Below are positions 8,185 through 10,123 of a stretch of 10,123 nucleotides of DNA, in pieces. The DNA is from Tetmemena sp. SeJ-2015 (Eukaryota; Ciliophora; Spirotrichea; Sporadotrichida; Oxytrichidae), in contig JAJKFJ010016362.1 of the NCBI GenBank assembly GCA_027382625.1, positions 1 to 10,123 of the forward strand, read 5' to 3'. A model generated the notes under the pieces. That model ran no database searches. It was not told the DNA's origin and saw nothing but the letters and a program-made list of their open reading frames with translations. Each line of letters starts with the position of its first letter. Within the stretch, counting starts at the first letter, position 1. The translations under genes were made by a program, and so were the position numbers.

Positions 8185-8992
8185 ATCCTGAGAAGAAGCC
8201 CAATGGATAGTATATTAAAATGTCTTCCAGTTATGTTTACCATTTTTGTGGAGCCAAATTCTTAGGCCCCTGTGATTACTCAATAAAAAGTGATAAAGTA
8301 GAAGTAGTTGCTGAAAAAATTGGTTTTTGATATAATAAGGATACCGTTCAAGAATACCAAATTAAAATGGAGCTACATGCTGTCCTTGTTACTCCGTCTA
8401 AAAAAGATGATTGGTATAAAGAAGCTCCGGGGCTTTTATATATGAAATTATTTTTAAATCGAGAGCATTAAATCAGAAATCTAAAATTTAGAATTATCCT
8501 AATTGAGGCAAAGTTGACTTGGAGGCATATATATCTATTGAAAAGATAGTTATTAGTTTATGTTTTATGATCTGAACACACCCCTCTCAAGTTTTTTAGC
8601 ATGATATTCATATGGTAATTATTATAAATATTTATTGGAGAGGTAAACAGATTTTTGTGAGAAACAATAGCTGGCGTGATGAATTAAGTTCAGTCTAGGT
8701 TACTCGCTCGAGATAAGCGCCTTTTTCTCTCTTGGATTGAAAATTAACAAAGCAATAAGGATGTGTTAATAATGCTAAAAATAAGAGTGGGTCAGATGCA
8801 ATACTACCATCCTCCAACATCCTTAATTTACTAGTTCTTTTTGTGAAAAAATTGAGTTAGGGCTTAACTACTGACCATTCTTAACAGCATTTACTTTAAG
8901 ATGGCCCAAATAATCGCAGAGTTTATTTGGCTAAACAATGGCCATTGTCAATTATTTATATCACGATATCTGATAGATGAGATTTAGAGTGA
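8185..8992 (+). CDS. Coding-like stretch, exons unresolved; in-frame TGAs
   Basis: After a TTATTTTCAG acceptor-like site (8184) the plus strand again has strong purine-first codon bias. First block, 8185-8327: PEKKPNGQYIKMSSSYVYHF and SDKVEVVAEKIGF, then TGA at 8328, after which the same frame still looks coding. A frame change near 8400 fits a 26-nt GTCTAA...TAAAG segment (about 8396-8421). The next frame (ALNQKSKIQNYPN, KVDLEAYISIEKI, GPNNRRVYLAKQ) meets TGA at 8504, 8573, 8738, 8978 and 8990. It could be a continuation of the kinase gene, a separate gene with several introns, a decayed copy, or a gene using TGA as Trp. I recognise no domain. Confidence 0.3.
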
Positions 8993-9423
8993 AATTTGAA
9001 AGGAAAGTCAGAAATTATAGTCCGCTTTAGTTGCCTTGCCGCTCTTATAATGGATTTATTGAAGGTTGCCATGCTTTCTAAGAGTGAAATAATTAAGCTA
9101 ACAAGTGGTCGCGATTGTGGTTTTTGTAAACTTCGCATATGCTATTTTTATTTTCTAAAGGTTTTTATTCCCTCATTAGAAAATCTTAAATCTTATTGAA
9201 ATCTATATTTCATTAAAAATATATTTAACATTTTTAAATGGTAAATATAATTTTCTACATCCTTTGCTATTTTTTTATTGGTTTTAAAGATATAGATCGA
9301 ATTGATTATGGAGTTGATTCGGACTTTAGGAAGGAAAATGAACCTAAAAAATTACAGGCACTCAAGGCTTCTCAAAAGTTTTCAATTCCCCTTATTAGAT
9401 TAGAGTCATCAGCCTCCCTATGA
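8993..9423 (+). CDS. 3' end of an uncharacterised gene, two exons
   Basis: Exon 8993-9125 (LKGKSEIIVRFSCLAALIMD, then KVAMLSKSEIIKLTSGRDCGF) and exon 9290-9423 (IDRIDYGVDSDFRKENEPKK, ending LESSASL, TGA at 9421) both have about 30% G-starting codons. Between them lies an extremely AT-rich segment whose GTAAAC donor and TTTTAAAG acceptor match in phase. A second in-frame TGA at 9433 reinforces the stop. No in-frame TAA/TAG occurs in these exons. The start of the gene is not found: the frame is blocked by TGA at 8990, so an upstream exon must be joined, or the TGAs are read. No known family is recognised. The protein part is charged and looks soluble. Confidence 0.42.
9126..9289 (+). other. Likely 164-nt intron (GTAAAC...TTTTAAAG)
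   Basis: The segment is markedly richer in A+T than both flanks and starts with GTAAAC after the first base of a codon. It ends TTTTAAAG before two bases that complete that codon in the frame of the next exon. An ATG inside it (9238) could instead start a 61-residue frame ending at the same TGA. Confidence 0.45.
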
Positions 9424-9486
9424 CCACCGCTATGAGGCATTTCCAAGTTCAGGCACCTGAGCAAGAGATTATCTCTTTTAAATTAG

Positions 9487-9735
9487 TCATATGAGCTCGA
9501 AAATAAGGCGTTCGGTATTCCAAAGTGACCGGCAAATCATACTTTCATTCAGATAGGATATTTTCATGGATTCATGGCCCTTGCTCTACTCTGTGCGTCC
9601 CAAATCCTCCTTCTCTTGCGGCTATATGAAGTGAGCACCCATGTTCTACGGTACCAATAGCTAGATAACATCGGTGATGCATCTGAAAGGACCAGCTTTA
9701 AGGACTATGAGTCCCTTATTTAATAGGTGGACTGA
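9487..9735 (-). CDS. Possible 3' exon of a further minus-strand gene
   Basis: The G+C content rises here compared with the flanks. The minus frame ending at TGA 9487-9489 is free of TGA up to about 10002 and has the best codon bias of the six frames (VLKAGPFRCITDVIQLLVPQ, EKEDLGRTEQSKGHESMK, SLWNTERLIFELI). Three in-frame TAG codons would be Gln. The 5' edge is guessed from a CATCAG acceptor near 9732 and the composition drop beyond it. It would be convergent with the plus-strand gene ending at 9423. The plus frames here also look protein-like, so strand and function remain unsure. Confidence 0.3.
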
Positions 9736-10123
9736 TGTCGAATATTAAAAGTAAAAACAGATAATATTTAAATTAACTCTTATTTTAATTTTTAATATTC
9801 CCTTGTTCCATATTTTATAAAGCTTGAGTTACATCATTATCATCATCATCATTAAGACTGGTCTTTAATTATAAATAGATTGGAATTTTATTATTCTTTT
9901 TATACTCTACGCCTCAGTTCTCAATTTAATACCTTTTTCCCGAAATTAATTTGAAGCCTGCCCAAATATAATAAATAATATTAGCATTTACTTAACCCCC
10001 CCTCAAACTCTGAACCCTTGTAACTGCATATAATAAATTAAGGAGGAATAATTATAAAGATAATAATTTAATTCATTAAAATTAAAGATTATATGCACAT
10101 AGTAACTTCATAATAATTTAATA
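9736..10123. other. AT-rich non-coding stretch
   Basis: About 390 bases of very AT-rich sequence with a C7 run at 9996-10002 and the microsatellite listed separately. I found no open frame, RNA gene or telomere repeat in it. It could be intron or upstream DNA of the minus-strand exon to its left. Confidence 0.45.
9832..9854. repeat. ATC/CAT microsatellite
   Basis: CATCATTATCATCATCATCA forms about seven trinucleotide units with one T-for-C change. On the minus strand it reads as repeated TGA in one frame, which would block that frame as coding. Confidence 0.85.

Noticed and set aside
8608..9138. Minus-strand ATG-to-TGA frame of 176 codons with TAR as Gln
   Set aside because: It is open for 771 nt on the minus strand, but codon bias is weaker than that of the overlapping plus frame (about 13% against 28% G-starting codons near 8890-9130), and no motif is recognisable.
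9996..10002. C7 run considered as a possible telomere or chromosome end
   Set aside because: There is no C4A4 or C4A2 tandem array. It is a single C run followed by ordinary sequence, and the window continues beyond it.
1..10123. Idea that TGA is an ordinary sense codon throughout
   Set aside because: The frames at 382-1008 and 1165-1935 contain no TGA in over 460 codons, use TGG for Trp, and end at TGA. Read-through stays a possibility only for single sites such as 7415.
1..10123. tRNA, rRNA, CRISPR array, insertion sequence or bacterial operon signals
   Set aside because: None found: no T-arm/anticodon pairing pattern, no spaced repeats, no transposase. The code and introns point to a eukaryote.

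Overview
The window looks like nuclear DNA of a ciliate. It is roughly two-thirds A+T, the genes have short introns, and TAA/TAG are read as glutamine. The best proof of the code is a protein kinase gene: an in-frame TAG (6360) lies between its DFG and APE motifs. Two further long frames stay open only if TAA/TAG are sense codons, and both end at TGA. TGA therefore looks like the normal stop, although one TGA sits inside the kinase domain.

Layout: (1) 1-120, minus strand: the first 40 codons of a glutathione S-transferase, GC-rich and with a highly-expressed-type codon usage. (2) 382-1008, plus strand: a small unrecognised gene. (3) 1165 to about 5003, minus strand: a large, probably multi-exon, Gln/Ser/Asn/Lys-rich gene or gene group, convergent with (2). 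(4) 5004-5915: an AT-rich divergent intergenic region. (5) 5916 to about 8123, plus strand: a NEK/ULK-like Ser/Thr kinase. Its catalytic domain is split by about 830 bp of AT-rich DNA, and an acidic and then a Lys/Glu-rich tail follows. (6) 8185-9423, plus strand: more coding-like sequence in shifting frames, with a reasonable two-exon model at its end. (7) 9487-9735, minus strand: a GC-richer pocket with a possible 3' exon. (8) 9736-10123: AT-rich DNA with an ATC microsatellite.

The genes have no obvious shared pathway. Their order is the alternating divergent/convergent packing of a compact eukaryotic genome. The kinase insertion lacks a convenient GT-AG pair in the right phase, but is flanked by short direct repeats that rejoin the domain in frame. 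That would suit an internal eliminated sequence in germline (micronuclear) DNA; a long intron remains possible.

Caution: when all TAR codons are sense, many frames look protein-like by eye. I relied mainly on conserved motifs, on TGA counts in the three frames, and on codon bias. Exon boundaries outside the kinase are provisional.
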